A stretch of DNA of 64,000 bases from contig CP109468.1 of NCBI GenBank assembly GCA_036227345.1, positions 186,001 through 250,000 on the forward strand, given 5' to 3'. Made by a program: the position numbers and the translations under genes. Shown here piece by piece: positions 44,064 through 52,022 of this stretch (the stretch's first letter is position 1; every line of letters starts with the position of its first letter). The notes below the pieces were generated by a model. The model saw only the letters and a list, made by a program, of their open reading frames with translations. It was not told where the DNA came from and did no database searches. Source of the stretch: Streptomyces sp. NBC_01463. Its GTDB lineage: Bacteria > Actinomycetota > Actinomycetes > Streptomycetales > Streptomycetaceae.

Positions 44064-44495
44064 TCACTCCCGTGGGTAGACGAACGCGGTGGCGCCACTG
44101 ATCTTCATGACGTCGACTGCCGTGCCGGGTGGGATGGTCTGCGTTTCGTCGTAGGAGCGGGCCGTCCACTCCTCACCGCCGATGCGCACCCTGCCGTCGA
44201 GCGCTGTCACCTCCGAGACGGTCCGAGCGGCCTGACCCACCAAGGCGTCGATGCCGAACCGTTCCGTCGGAGGCGCAAGTACATGACGCACGACCAGGGG
44301 GCGCACGAACAGCAGGCTGACGGTCGCGACCGCGGTGAAAACGACGAACTGCAGAGGGAGCGGCAGACCGAGCGCCGCCGTACCTGCGGTGGCAAGTGCG
44401 GCCACCCCCAGGATTCCCAGCGCGGCGGTCAGGGTGAAGATCTCGACGACGCCCAGGACCCCTGCGGCGATCAGCCAGATCAGCCATGGATCCAT
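44064..44495 (-). CDS. NfeD-family membrane protein
   Basis: A 143-residue NfeD-type protein: hydrophobic segments WLIWLIAAGVLGVVEIFTLT and LGVAALATAGTAALGLPLPL, then LQFVVFTAVATVSLLFVRPL, followed by a C-terminal OB-fold soluble domain (VGQAARTVSEVTALDGRVRI, EWTARSYDETQTIPPGTAVD). This matches the short NfeD1b form that partners SPFH proteins. ATG 44495 has a strong GGGAGGAGG site. Translational coupling with the SPFH gene is likely. In other bacteria the pair contributes to membrane microdomains and stress survival; here the role is inferred. Confidence 0.9.
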   Translation of the reverse strand: MDPWLIWLIAAGVLGVVEIFTLTAALGILGVAALATAGTAALGLPLPLQFVVFTAVATVSLLFVRPLVVRHVLAPPTERFGIDALVGQAARTVSEVTALDGRVRIGGEEWTARSYDETQTIPPGTAVDVMKISGATAFVYPRE

Positions 44496-44713
44496 GGGCC
44501 CTCCTCCCGCTGCACATCGGCGCCCGTCAGACGCAGGCGCCTCACCCCGGGGCTGCATGCCAGCGTGAAGAACCCACAGCTCCTACCTTGGACATGCCCG
44601 CATTTGTCGCATGAAAACCGTTTCATCCTTTATGGAAGACAGAAGGGCGGGACCTTGCCGGACGGGGCGGCGCCGGTCGTGACTCTGCCGTCACCCCGGG
44701 CGACGCCACACAC

Positions 44714-45340
44714 TCAAGGTCCGCAACCGGTCTCGGGTTCGTCGTGAATGGTCAGCGCCCCGGCGAGGTCGAGGTCCGCGACAGTGCCGTGGGCACCGGC
44801 GCGGACGAGCAGCACCGCACCGAGCGCGGTGCTCCAGAACGTCCTGGCCTCCACGTCGAGCGGTCGGCGCGCCCTCCAGCCTCGACCGTCGACGAGCTGA
44901 CTCACGAAGCGCTCCGACTGCCGGAACAGCAACTGGAGGTGCCGGTCGACCACGGGTGCGAGTTCGGGTTTGGAGATTCCGGCGGCGAGCGCTCGCGCGA
45001 CCGACGGGAGCGAGGGCATGGCCATGACGGCGCGGGCGATGTTGCGCCGGAACGCGGCCGCGTCGGGGGCCTGGCTTCCGATGCGCTCCACCCGTCGGGC
45101 GTCGTGCAGCAGGCCGAGGAAGGCCGCGTGCACGAGCAGCGAGTCCTTGGAGCCGAAGTAGTAGGTGACCTGGTTCGGGAAGGCGCCTGCCGCGTTCGCG
45201 ATCTCCGCGACGCTCACCTCGGCACCGGGCCGTTCCCTGCAGAGCCGTGCTGTCGCCTCGATCAGCCTGCGCCTCGTCGCGCGACCGCGGTCACGCGGTC
45301 GCGCGGATGTTGAACGAGCTTCGGTTCGCTTCTTCTCCAC
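44714..45340 (-). CDS. TetR-family repressor
   Basis: A 208-residue TetR regulator: RATRRRLIEATARLCRERPG, then EVSVAEIANAAGAFPNQVTY and YFGSKDSLLVHAAFLGLLHD give an unmistakable HTH. The rest is a helical effector domain ending GALTIHDEPETGCGP. GTG 45340 is chosen because it begins the conserved part; the frame runs upstream without another start before the operator at 45348. It is divergent from a FabF-type ketosynthase, and two matched operator copies lie between, one close to each start. It probably represses both genes and senses an acyl or fatty-acid-like ligand, though that is inference. Confidence 0.88.
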   Translation of the reverse strand: MEKKRTEARSTSARPRDRGRATRRRLIEATARLCRERPGAEVSVAEIANAAGAFPNQVTYYFGSKDSLLVHAAFLGLLHDARRVERIGSQAPDAAAFRRNIARAVMAMPSLPSVARALAAGISKPELAPVVDRHLQLLFRQSERFVSQLVDGRGWRARRPLDVEARTFWSTALGAVLLVRAGAHGTVADLDLAGALTIHDEPETGCGP

Positions 45341-45347
45341 AGCCGAA

Positions 45348-45391
45348 TTGTATGTGATACAACAATCCCTGTTCACTTGTATCGCATACAA
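45348..45391. promoter_or_regulatory. Duplicated TetR operator
   Basis: Two copies of TTGTAT-N3-ATACAA lie at 45348-45362 and 45377-45391, both with perfect 6-nt arms, 29 bp from centre to centre. One copy overlaps the start region of the TetR gene and the other overlaps the leader of the ketosynthase gene. Confidence 0.8.
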
Positions 45392-45406
45392 GAAAGGTTG
45401 AGGAGC

Positions 45407-46669
45407 ATGCATCGGACTGAGGTCGTCGTGACGGGACTCGGCGCGATCACGCCACTCGGCGGAGACGTGGCGTCCACGTGGGAGGCCCTGCTTGCCGGCC
45501 GCTCCGGCATCCGTGGCGGCGTCCTGCGCGGCCACGAGGGTGTCGGTCTGCCCGAAACCGTCGCGGGGACGATGGCGGTCGACCCCGCCGAACTGCTGCT
45601 GCCGGTACGGGCCAGGCGGCTCGACCGCTCCCAGCAGGCGGCCCTCGCCGCCGCGGCCGAGGCCTGGGCCGATGCGGGCACCCCGGAGGTGGACCCGGAC
45701 CGGCTCGCCTCTGCGATCGGGACGGGCATCGGCGGCGTACGGACGCTGCTGAAGGAAGACGACACACTGGAGGCGACCGGAACCCGGCGCGTCTCGCCCC
45801 GCACGATCCCGATGATCATGCCCAATGCGGCAGCGGCGCTGATCAGCATCGAATACGGCGCACGGGCCGGGGCCTACACGCCGGTCTCGGCCTGCTCCTC
45901 CGGCGCCGAGGCGATCGCACTGGCGGCCAGGCTCATTCGTTCCGGCGAGGCCGACGTAGTCATCGCGGGCGGCACCGAGGCCGCCCTCACCCCGATCACC
46001 GTCGCCGGCTTCGCCCAGGCGCAGGCACTGTCGCGGCACACCTCCGAACCCGCTTCGGCGTCACGGCCGTTCGCCGCGGACCGCAGCGGATTCGTCCTCA
46101 GCGAAGGCGCGGCTGTCATGGTGCTCGAAAGCGCCGACCACGCCCGCGCCCGAGGGGCGCGCGTCCACGCCACACTCGCGGGCGCCGGCATCACCGCGGA
46201 CGCTCACCACATCACGGCTCCCGCCGCCGACGGCTCCGGTCAGATCCCGGCCATGCGGAAGGCCCTCGCGCAAGCCGGCCTGGCTCCCGAGCAGATCAGC
46301 CACGTCAACGCCCACGCCACCGGCACTCCGGTCGGCGACGCCGCCGAAGCCCGTGCGATCGGGGAAGTATTCGGCCGCGCCACCGTGACGGCCCCCAAGG
46401 CGTCCCTCGGCCATCTCTTCGGTGCCGCCGGTGCGATCGAAGCGCTCGTCGCCGTCCTCAGCGTGGAGCACGGCGTCATTCCACCCACCCGCAACCTCGC
46501 CTCGGCAGGCGTCGGTCCCGACATCGATCTCGATGTCGTCACAGAGCCACGAGAGGTCCCCCAGGAGGCCGTACTCAGCAACTCGTTCGGCTTCGGTGGA
46601 CAGAACGTCTCACTCGTCGTCACCGGCGCTCGGCATCCCCTGTCCCCAACGCCCGCGAAGGCACTCTGA
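45407..46669 (+). CDS. Beta-ketoacyl-ACP synthase II (FabF-like)
   Basis: A 420-residue ketosynthase. The catalytic cysteine is in PVSACSSGAEAIALAARLIR, the first histidine in HVNAHATGTPVGDAAEARAI and the second in APKASLGHLFGAAGAIEALV, giving the complete C-H-H set. TEVVVTGLGAITPLGGDVAS is the standard N-terminus. It would condense malonyl-ACP with an acyl chain. It stands alone, without ACP, malonyltransferase or reductase genes nearby, unlike biosynthetic KS genes. TTGAGGAGC precedes the ATG. Its TetR partner suggests conditional use, such as membrane-lipid adjustment or a bypass of FabF inhibition. Confidence 0.93.
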   Translation: MHRTEVVVTGLGAITPLGGDVASTWEALLAGRSGIRGGVLRGHEGVGLPETVAGTMAVDPAELLLPVRARRLDRSQQAALAAAAEAWADAGTPEVDPDRLASAIGTGIGGVRTLLKEDDTLEATGTRRVSPRTIPMIMPNAAAALISIEYGARAGAYTPVSACSSGAEAIALAARLIRSGEADVVIAGGTEAALTPITVAGFAQAQALSRHTSEPASASRPFAADRSGFVLSEGAAVMVLESADHARARGARVHATLAGAGITADAHHITAPAADGSGQIPAMRKALAQAGLAPEQISHVNAHATGTPVGDAAEARAIGEVFGRATVTAPKASLGHLFGAAGAIEALVAVLSVEHGVIPPTRNLASAGVGPDIDLDVVTEPREVPQEAVLSNSFGFGGQNVSLVVTGARHPLSPTPAKAL

Positions 46670-46677
46670 CGCACTCG

Positions 46678-46714
46678 TAGACAGTGTCTAACCCATCCTG
46701 GTAGACACTGTCTA
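46678..46714. promoter_or_regulatory. Pair of TetR-type operators before a decayed repressor
   Basis: TAGACA-N-TGTCTA occurs twice, at 46678-46690 and 46702-46714 (24 bp centre to centre). The second copy overlaps the ATG at 46714. Both are intact although the repressor gene that follows is broken. Confidence 0.75.
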
Positions 46715-46899
46715 TGGAACGTGGGAGCTCTCTCAGGGAACGGTTGGCCGACGTCCGAGTGGACCTCGTGATGGCCGAAGGAACCGCCTCGCCGCGTGCT
46801 GCGCGGGATCGTCGGCCGGGCGGGGGCGTCACTCGGGGTTCCGCGTCGGTGCCTGTCTCAGCGGCCTGCGCCGCTCGCCCCGGTCCGGTGAACCCGTGA
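46714..46899 (+). pseudogene. Decayed TetR-family repressor gene
   Basis: The reading frame starts like a TetR protein (MERGSSLRERLADVRVDLVM, then AEGTAS). After about residue 26 the frame shifts: the +1 frame continues with VLRGIVGRAGASLGVPRR, which resembles the helix-turn-helix of the same family, and then the gene ends. The body of the effector domain is missing. The remnant runs 4 nt into the MFS gene start (46896). It is thus a truncated, frameshifted regulator that still carries its operator; the pump may be constitutive or controlled by a distant homologue. Confidence 0.65.
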
Positions 46900-48311
46900 C
46901 CGCCGTAGTGGGGCAGCGCCTCGCACTCGTGGCCAGTGTGGCCGGCGCGATGATCGTCGCGCTGGACGGCACCGCCCTCATGGTGGCGCAGCCCAGCCTG
47001 CAACGTGACTTCGACGCGAGCGTGGCACAGGTCCAGTGGACCAGTACCGCCTACCTGCTCGCGGTGGCCGCGCTCCTCGTCATCGCCGGGCGCTTGGGTG
47101 ACCGGTACGGTCACTCCCGGATGCTGTTCGTCGGCGTCCTCGGCTTCGCCGCGGCATCCGCCGGCATCGGGCTCGCTCCCGGCGTCGGCTGGGTGATCGC
47201 TCTGCGTGCCGTACAAGGTGTGTTCGGTGCGCTCCTCCAGCCGGCAACGCTCGCCCTGCTGAGGCTGGCGTACCCGGCGGATCGCCTCGGGAGGCCCGTC
47301 GCCATCCGCACCAGCGCGATCGGGGTGGCCGCGGCAGCCGGTCCGGCACTCGGAGGCCTTCTCGTCGCACACCTGGGCTGGCGTGCCGTGTTCTGGATCA
47401 ACGTGCCCGTAGCGCTCGCGATCGCCGCCTTCACTCTCCGCGTGAGAGTGCCGGTGCCCTCACGCACCGGGCATCAGAGGCTCAACCTCACCGGAGCGGC
47501 GCTGATCGCGACTGTTCTCGCACTCCTGGTGCACACCCTGTCGGGCATACCGGCGCACGGCTGGGCCTCCGCGCCCACCTGGCTCGGCCTCGCCGCCGTG
47601 GCGGGCGGCGCGGTGGCACTGGCCGGGCACGAACGCCGCGCCGCGCACCCGATCGTCGCGCCGGTCGTGGCGCGGTCCGTACCGGTGACGGCGTCGGTAG
47701 CCATCCTGTTGGTCACCACCGGCGGGATGTTCGGCGCGCTGTTCGTGACCACGTTCTTCTTCCAGGACGTACTCGGGCTCTCCCCCCTTGCCAGCGGTCT
47801 GAGGGCGCTCCCGCTGACCGCGCTCATGGTCGTCGGTGCGCCCGTCGCCGGCGCCGCGCTGCGCCGGTACGGTCCACGCCGCACGGCGATCCTCGGTACG
47901 GTCCTCGTCGTCCTTGGGATCGGAGGTCTGTCCCGGCTCGCCTCCACAAGTAGCTGGGCGGTGACCGGCGTGGCCTTTGCCGTCCTCGGTGCGGGATTCG
48001 CCACTGTCATGGTCACTGCCACGGCCACCGTCGTGGGTGAGGCCCCGGCGGGATACGCCGGGGTCATCGGTGGACTCAAGCAGACTGCCATGAACGTCGG
48101 TCCGGCCCTCGGGATCGCCGTCGCCGCGGGCATCACCCCAGCCATGTCGGCTTCGGCGACGGCTCCCACCCTGGGGGTCCTCGCCGGACTCGCGGCACTC
48201 GCGCTGGTTCCGGCATCGATGCTGCCGACCCAGACGGCCCACCACGCACGACGACGTGGCACGGCCGTCCCGGCCGCTCACGACATCCGCGCCGGTGACC
48301 AACCGGGATGA
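46896..48311 (+). CDS. MFS drug-efflux transporter (DHA2/EmrB-QacA type)
   Basis: A 471-residue membrane transporter with about 14 predicted helices. The N-terminus ALVASVAGAMIVALDGTALM contains the D-x-T motif of helix 1 in the DHA2 group. Motif A is GRLGDRYGHSRMLFVGVLGF in the loop between helices 2 and 3, and ALGGLLVAHLGWRAVFWINV carries the antiporter motif C region and helix 5. It should export drugs or metabolites by proton antiport. GTG 46896 overlaps the end of the decayed TetR gene. A palindrome overlaps its stop codon. Confidence 0.92.
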   Translation: MTAVVGQRLALVASVAGAMIVALDGTALMVAQPSLQRDFDASVAQVQWTSTAYLLAVAALLVIAGRLGDRYGHSRMLFVGVLGFAAASAGIGLAPGVGWVIALRAVQGVFGALLQPATLALLRLAYPADRLGRPVAIRTSAIGVAAAAGPALGGLLVAHLGWRAVFWINVPVALAIAAFTLRVRVPVPSRTGHQRLNLTGAALIATVLALLVHTLSGIPAHGWASAPTWLGLAAVAGGAVALAGHERRAAHPIVAPVVARSVPVTASVAILLVTTGGMFGALFVTTFFFQDVLGLSPLASGLRALPLTALMVVGAPVAGAALRRYGPRRTAILGTVLVVLGIGGLSRLASTSSWAVTGVAFAVLGAGFATVMVTATATVVGEAPAGYAGVIGGLKQTAMNVGPALGIAVAAGITPAMSASATAPTLGVLAGLAALALVPASMLPTQTAHHARRRGTAVPAAHDIRAGDQPG

Positions 48312-48325
48312 CCCCCGGGGGTCAT
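48308..48325. terminator. Palindrome over the MFS stop codon
   Basis: Perfect 18-bp palindrome with arms ATGACCCCC/GGGGGTCAT. It includes the MFS stop. It may act as a bidirectional terminator between the converging MFS and DUF6882 genes; the hairpin would have a very small loop. Confidence 0.4.
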
Positions 48326-48359
48326 GACCTCGCGCCCCGGCGCCACCGGACGATCCGGG

Positions 48360-49049
48360 TCAGCCTCCGACCGTGAGCTGGATGTTGCCGATGCGCCCCA
48401 TCCCGTCGAACGAGACGACGGCGGCGTTCCCGGTCGGCAGATCGGCGATCAGCCGGTCGCCTTCCATGCGCTGTGGCACCCCGTGGTGCTCGAAGTACCC
48501 GGTGACGGCCTGCCGCGGCGAACGCCCGATGAGTGAGACACCGGCCATGAGCACGCGGGGCAGGGCGACCGGATCGAGCCGGGCGCTCGGCACCTTCGGG
48601 TCGTCGGGCAGGAAGTACACCTGGGTGCCGGGCCCGGCGGGCTGCCCTATGTAGCCGGGAGCGTTGGTGACCCCCATCCCCGCGAAGGCCAGCATCTCGG
48701 CGGCCCGCCGGGGATCGTCGAACCCGGACAGATCGAGTTCCTGAGCGGTGAACTCAGGAATGCCGTGCGCCTGTCCGTACCGTGCCACGGCAGCGGACAA
48801 CGCCACGACCTCGCTCCCGCCGAGCCCCGGGTTCGCCCAGCCCCACAGCCAGGAACCCTGCTCCATGTCGTACGTCCCGAGGACACCGACCCGTAGCTGC
48901 ACCTCACCCTGCTGGTACGCACACGTCGGCAGGTCCGCGGTCCACGGTGCCTCGGGCAGGAACTCCATGAGCGCCTCGAGCTGGGCGGCGCCCCAGACGG
49001 AGTGGCGCTCGGCCTCGAGCAGGAACTGGTCGCTGAATCCGTTAGTCAT
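48360..49049 (-). CDS. DUF6882-family protein (long form)
   Basis: A 229-residue protein. The DUF6882 core is visible with SVWGAAQLEALMEFLPEAPW, the tryptophan-rich stretch GSWLWGWANPGLGGSEVVAL and ELDLSGFDDPRRAAEMLAFA. An additional C-terminal domain (TGYFEHHGVPQRMEGDRLIA, then VSFDGMGRIGNIQLTVGG) is not in the shorter member at 31016. ATG 49049 is preferred over the longer frame. The function is unknown; proteins of this group are sometimes near toxin-immunity genes, but there is no toxin visible here. Confidence 0.78.
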   Translation of the reverse strand: MTNGFSDQFLLEAERHSVWGAAQLEALMEFLPEAPWTADLPTCAYQQGEVQLRVGVLGTYDMEQGSWLWGWANPGLGGSEVVALSAAVARYGQAHGIPEFTAQELDLSGFDDPRRAAEMLAFAGMGVTNAPGYIGQPAGPGTQVYFLPDDPKVPSARLDPVALPRVLMAGVSLIGRSPRQAVTGYFEHHGVPQRMEGDRLIADLPTGNAAVVSFDGMGRIGNIQLTVGG

Positions 49050-49257
49050 GATCACGAGCGTAGGGGGCGAGCCCAACGACGGTCAGCCCGGGCCGCCTTC
49101 TGGCCCGGGCGATCGCTCGCCCGCCGGCTCGCGCTGTCGAATCCGGCAAGAAATCTCAGCGCGACGTCATGAGAATGGCGGGGTGCCGCCTCTCTTCCAT
49201 GAACGGCCACCGCGCCTCCTGAGCGCCACCGGCCCACGATGCACGGGAGGTTGGACG

Positions 49258-49446
49258 GTGGAGCTCACTGCCGCAGTCCTGTCCGCGGTTGTTCCTCTGG
49301 TCCCTGCGGTCAGGCGTTGGCTGGACAGCGTGGCGCTTCGCAACCGGTCCTCGGCCCGGGCCGAGATCATTCGTGCCCGGTCGGCCGGCCAGGGCGGCTC
49401 CCGGGGCAGGGGCACGGAACGAGAAGGGCGGGAAGGCAATGGCTGA
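49258..49446 (+). CDS. Small protein coupled to the sigma-like gene
   Basis: A 62-residue basic protein: a hydrophobic/amphipathic start (VELTAAVLSAVVPLVPAVRR) followed by WLDSVALRNRSSARAEIIRA and a glycine/arginine-rich tail. GTG 49258 has GGGAGG at good spacing. The TGA at 49444-49446 lies inside the beginning of the sigma-like gene (ATG 49439), so the two overlap by 8 nt and are probably translationally coupled. It has no recognised domain. Role unknown; control or partner of the sigma-like protein is an inference from position. Confidence 0.6.
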   Translation: MELTAAVLSAVVPLVPAVRRWLDSVALRNRSSARAEIIRARSAGQGGSRGRGTEREGREGNG

Positions 49447-50950
49447 GCACGAGGCGGTGTCCGCCGAGGCGCTGGGCGCCCTGTACGCGAAGTACCGGAG
49501 CAGCCTCACGAACACCGCTCAGCAGGCACTCCTCGCCCACGGAGTGCCGGAGTCGGTCGTCTCGGCCGAGGATCTCGTGCAGAACGCCTTCGCGAAGGTG
49601 CTGCGGCGTCCGGCGTCCGTCGAGTACCCGGTCAGCTATCTGCGCGTGGTGATCCGTACGGAGGCGGCCAACCGGGCCCGGCAGCAGGCCCGGCGCAGTG
49701 GGCTGGAGGCACGGCGTGCGGCGGATCCGCTGCGGTTCGACCCCTTGCAGTCGGCGGACATGGCCGCCCTGGTGGCCAACCGCTGTGCCGTCGAGCAGGC
49801 CATGAGCGTCCTGACGCTCCCGCAGCGCACCGCCGTGTGGGCGACGAAGGGGCTGGACTGCACCCAGGCCGAGACCGCGGCCCTGATGGGGAAGGCGCCC
49901 GGCACGGTCGCCACCCACGTCTCGCGTGGCATGGTGCTTCTGCGCGCGAGCCTCGTTGCCGCCCTGGTCGCCGGCATCGTCTGCGTGACCGGCCGGTTCA
50001 TCGGCGATCCGCTGCAGCACACCCCACCCGCGAGGGAGCCGGGCGGGGGATCCGGCCCGCTCTCCCCGCAGTGGTGGTCCGAGGGAGGAGCCCTGCTGCC
50101 GGTCCTGTACGCGCACTGGCAGGTGTTCGGCCCGCTGTCGCTGGTCGCCACGTGCGGCGTTCTCTTCTGGCTACGGCGGCGCTTCAGGTCCCTCAACAGG
50201 TCCGAGCCGCCCTACGGGACACCATTCGGCACCTGGCTGGGCCTCCGGCGGACCGGGCGGGCCTGGCGGAGTGCGACGAGACGGCTCGGGCTGCCCTTCA
50301 CCGCAAGGAAGTTGACCCGTGACGCCATCGTGTTCGTCGCCCCTGGCGACCTCTCCGCCGACGCCTTGGTGCGAGGGATGGAGGCGGTCACCGCCCTGAT
50401 GGAGCGAAAGCTGGGGCGCGTGGTTCATCTGGAGCCATTCGGCGGGCTCACGCCGCAGCGGCGGGGCTCCCCCAACCTCCGGCTGCTGGACGCGTTCGAA
50501 CTGACGGGATGGTCCAGAGGCGAACTCGCCAGAATGGTGAACCGGCAGGCGGCCGCCATGGGCCACCCGCAGATCGCCACCGACACCTCGCGGGTGCGCC
50601 GTTGGATCGACCTGGGAGAGACCCCGCGCGATCCCATGCCCCAGCTGCTCGCAACCCTGTTCACCGAGCGCCTCGGTCACGTCGTGACCGTCGATGATCT
50701 CGGCCTGGCCCGCCCCGCAAGCGGGTGGGCACGCCGCAACGGTACGGAGTCGCAGCACCCGGATTCGCTGCCATGGGCGCCGGAGCGGACCGCCACGGTG
50801 CTCACGGAGTTCACGGGCATGGACCTCATGCTCAACCGCCGCGGCTACGTGAGCGCACTGCTGCCGTCCGAGCGGCTGGATCCGCAGTCAGGGAGTGTGC
50901 TGACGAGGACAGCCCTGCCGGAACCCGGGCCAGGACAATCGGAGACCTGA
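49439..50950 (+). CDS. Membrane-anchored sigma-factor-like protein with C-terminal HTH
   Basis: A 503-residue fusion. Residues about 5-90 match ECF sigma region 2 (ALYAKYRSSLTNTAQQALLA, SAEDLVQNAFAKVLRRPASV, SYLRVVIRTEAANRARQQAR), and about 115-165 match region 4 (LTLPQRTAVWATKGLDCTQA, ETAALMGKAPGTVATHVSRG). A transmembrane segment follows (LRASLVAALVAGIVCVTGRF), then a proline/glycine loop, then a second one (WQVFGPLSLVATCGVLFWL). The C-terminal 250 residues end in a helix-turn-helix-like domain (FELTGWSRGELARMVNRQAA, TSRVRRWIDLGETPRDPMPQ). Such a protein could be held at the membrane and released by proteolysis. ATG 49439 is supported by GGGAAGG. Confidence 0.75.
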   Translation: MAEHEAVSAEALGALYAKYRSSLTNTAQQALLAHGVPESVVSAEDLVQNAFAKVLRRPASVEYPVSYLRVVIRTEAANRARQQARRSGLEARRAADPLRFDPLQSADMAALVANRCAVEQAMSVLTLPQRTAVWATKGLDCTQAETAALMGKAPGTVATHVSRGMVLLRASLVAALVAGIVCVTGRFIGDPLQHTPPAREPGGGSGPLSPQWWSEGGALLPVLYAHWQVFGPLSLVATCGVLFWLRRRFRSLNRSEPPYGTPFGTWLGLRRTGRAWRSATRRLGLPFTARKLTRDAIVFVAPGDLSADALVRGMEAVTALMERKLGRVVHLEPFGGLTPQRRGSPNLRLLDAFELTGWSRGELARMVNRQAAAMGHPQIATDTSRVRRWIDLGETPRDPMPQLLATLFTERLGHVVTVDDLGLARPASGWARRNGTESQHPDSLPWAPERTATVLTEFTGMDLMLNRRGYVSALLPSERLDPQSGSVLTRTALPEPGPGQSET

Positions 50951-50964
50951 ACGACTCGCCGGGG

Positions 50965-51426
50965 TCAGTCCGTCTGCGTGTCCGGCGTTCCCTGGTGGTA
51001 CCGCTGCTGCCAGTTGCCGCCCTCCCGCACCCAGACGGAACTGCGGTGCACCACTCCGCGGGCGTCCTCGGTGCGGAACCGGATGTGTGCGACGCCCGGA
51101 GCGAGCTCCACCACCCGGTCGAAAGTCACGGCCTGCACCTGGTCCGGGAGGGTGTGGAGGACCCGGATCACCTCCTCCCGCTCCCAGTACCGACCGGTGC
51201 GCCCGATCTCGTCGAAGTCGTGGTGGATCAGCTGCTCGAGCCGCTCGACATCGCTTCGGGCCTCCGCGCCGAGGAGCGACGACTCCAGGCGGACGATCTG
51301 CTCACGCAGTTCCGTCGGGGCGTGGGCCTCTCCCCGTTCGGGACCCGCGTCCGGGTCTGGTGCGACTGCCCAGGGGTGTGCGGCCGAGGCGGTCCCGGGG
51401 GATTTGCCCGCCCAGGCGAAATCCAC
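50965..51426 (-). CDS. SnoaL-like/DUF4440 domain protein
   Basis: A 153-residue protein whose C-terminal 115 residues form a nuclear-transport-factor-2 fold: TELREQIVRLESSLLGAEAR, SDVERLEQLIHHDFDEIGRT and GRYWEREEVIRVLHTLPDQV, then FRTEDARGVVHRSSVWVREG and NWQQRYHQGTP. DUF4440 proteins are small ligand-binding or isomerase-like enzymes. GTG 51426 is the only reasonable start. The N-terminal 40 residues look like filler, so the gene may have lost its original start. It converges on the sigma-like gene (14 bp apart). A mosaic of gene fragments lies directly upstream. Confidence 0.72.
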   Translation of the reverse strand: MDFAWAGKSPGTASAAHPWAVAPDPDAGPERGEAHAPTELREQIVRLESSLLGAEARSDVERLEQLIHHDFDEIGRTGRYWEREEVIRVLHTLPDQVQAVTFDRVVELAPGVAHIRFRTEDARGVVHRSSVWVREGGNWQQRYHQGTPDTQTD

Positions 51427-52022
51427 CTCTCGGCCCGCTCTTTCGCGGCGGATCCCGTCGTGGGGCGAGGCACCGGGCGGGGGTCGGTCATGCGGGAGAT
51501 GACGCAGTCCCCGGGGACGCGTGGGGGTGTCCTGCGGCCCTGCCGGCAGGGCCGCATCCGCGCCGGAACAGGTGCTGGGCCGACTCGCCCAGTGCGTGAG
51601 GGTCAGGTCCGCCTGCTCGAGAGCCGGGACCGGTCCGCGACTCCCGTGCCGTACGGGGGTCCGTACCCAGGAGCAGGCGGGCCTCGGTGAAGGTCTCCCT
51701 GAGGAAGCGCAGGGCCGGTTCGCTGTGGACCACCGTGTCGCACCAGACCCGGTCCAGGTAGGCGCTACCCATGCCGTGGAGACCGCTCGGAGAGTCGGAT
51801 TGACCCAGTTCACCATCGATGCGGACCCGAACGCCGAGCCGTTCCACGAGGCCGTGGGCGGCGTCCTCACCAGCCGGGTTCCCTCCGGGCCGATTCCTGG
51901 CCGAACCCTTGCCCAGTACCTGCTCAGCATTCCGGGCTGATGCCACCCCGCTTCGCCCACTTGCCCGTCGACGGCTGCACAGGCCGGCCGTCCTGGGCCG
52001 ATGGTCCCGTCCGCGCGGCTCG
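51427..52022. other. Mosaic of gene fragments
   Basis: No intact gene. A minus-strand segment (51656-51772) encodes YLDRVWCDTVVHSEPALRFL and then TEARLLLGTDP, which resembles the C-terminal part of an amidohydrolase-2 enzyme, and a plus-strand segment (51764-51940) encodes the end of a GNAT acetyltransferase. They abut at about 51768. The part at 51427-51655 reads like frameshifted SnoaL-type sequence. It looks like repeated deletion between genes. Confidence 0.45.
51764..51940 (+). pseudogene. GNAT acetyltransferase C-terminal fragment
   Basis: The frame encodes HAVETARRVGLTQFTIDADP, NAEPFHEAVGGVLTSRVPSG and PIPGRTLAQYLLSIPG. The pattern T-I-D-A-D-P-N-A-x-x-F-Y/H followed by G-x-x-x-x-G-x-x-P-S-G-x-I-P-G-R is that of the C-terminal half of a common GNAT family. 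The acetyl-CoA-binding half is missing, so it is a relic. Confidence 0.55.

Noticed and set aside
42990..44495. The NfeD-SPFH pair as a novel system
   Set aside because: This is a widely conserved, ordinary two-gene operon.
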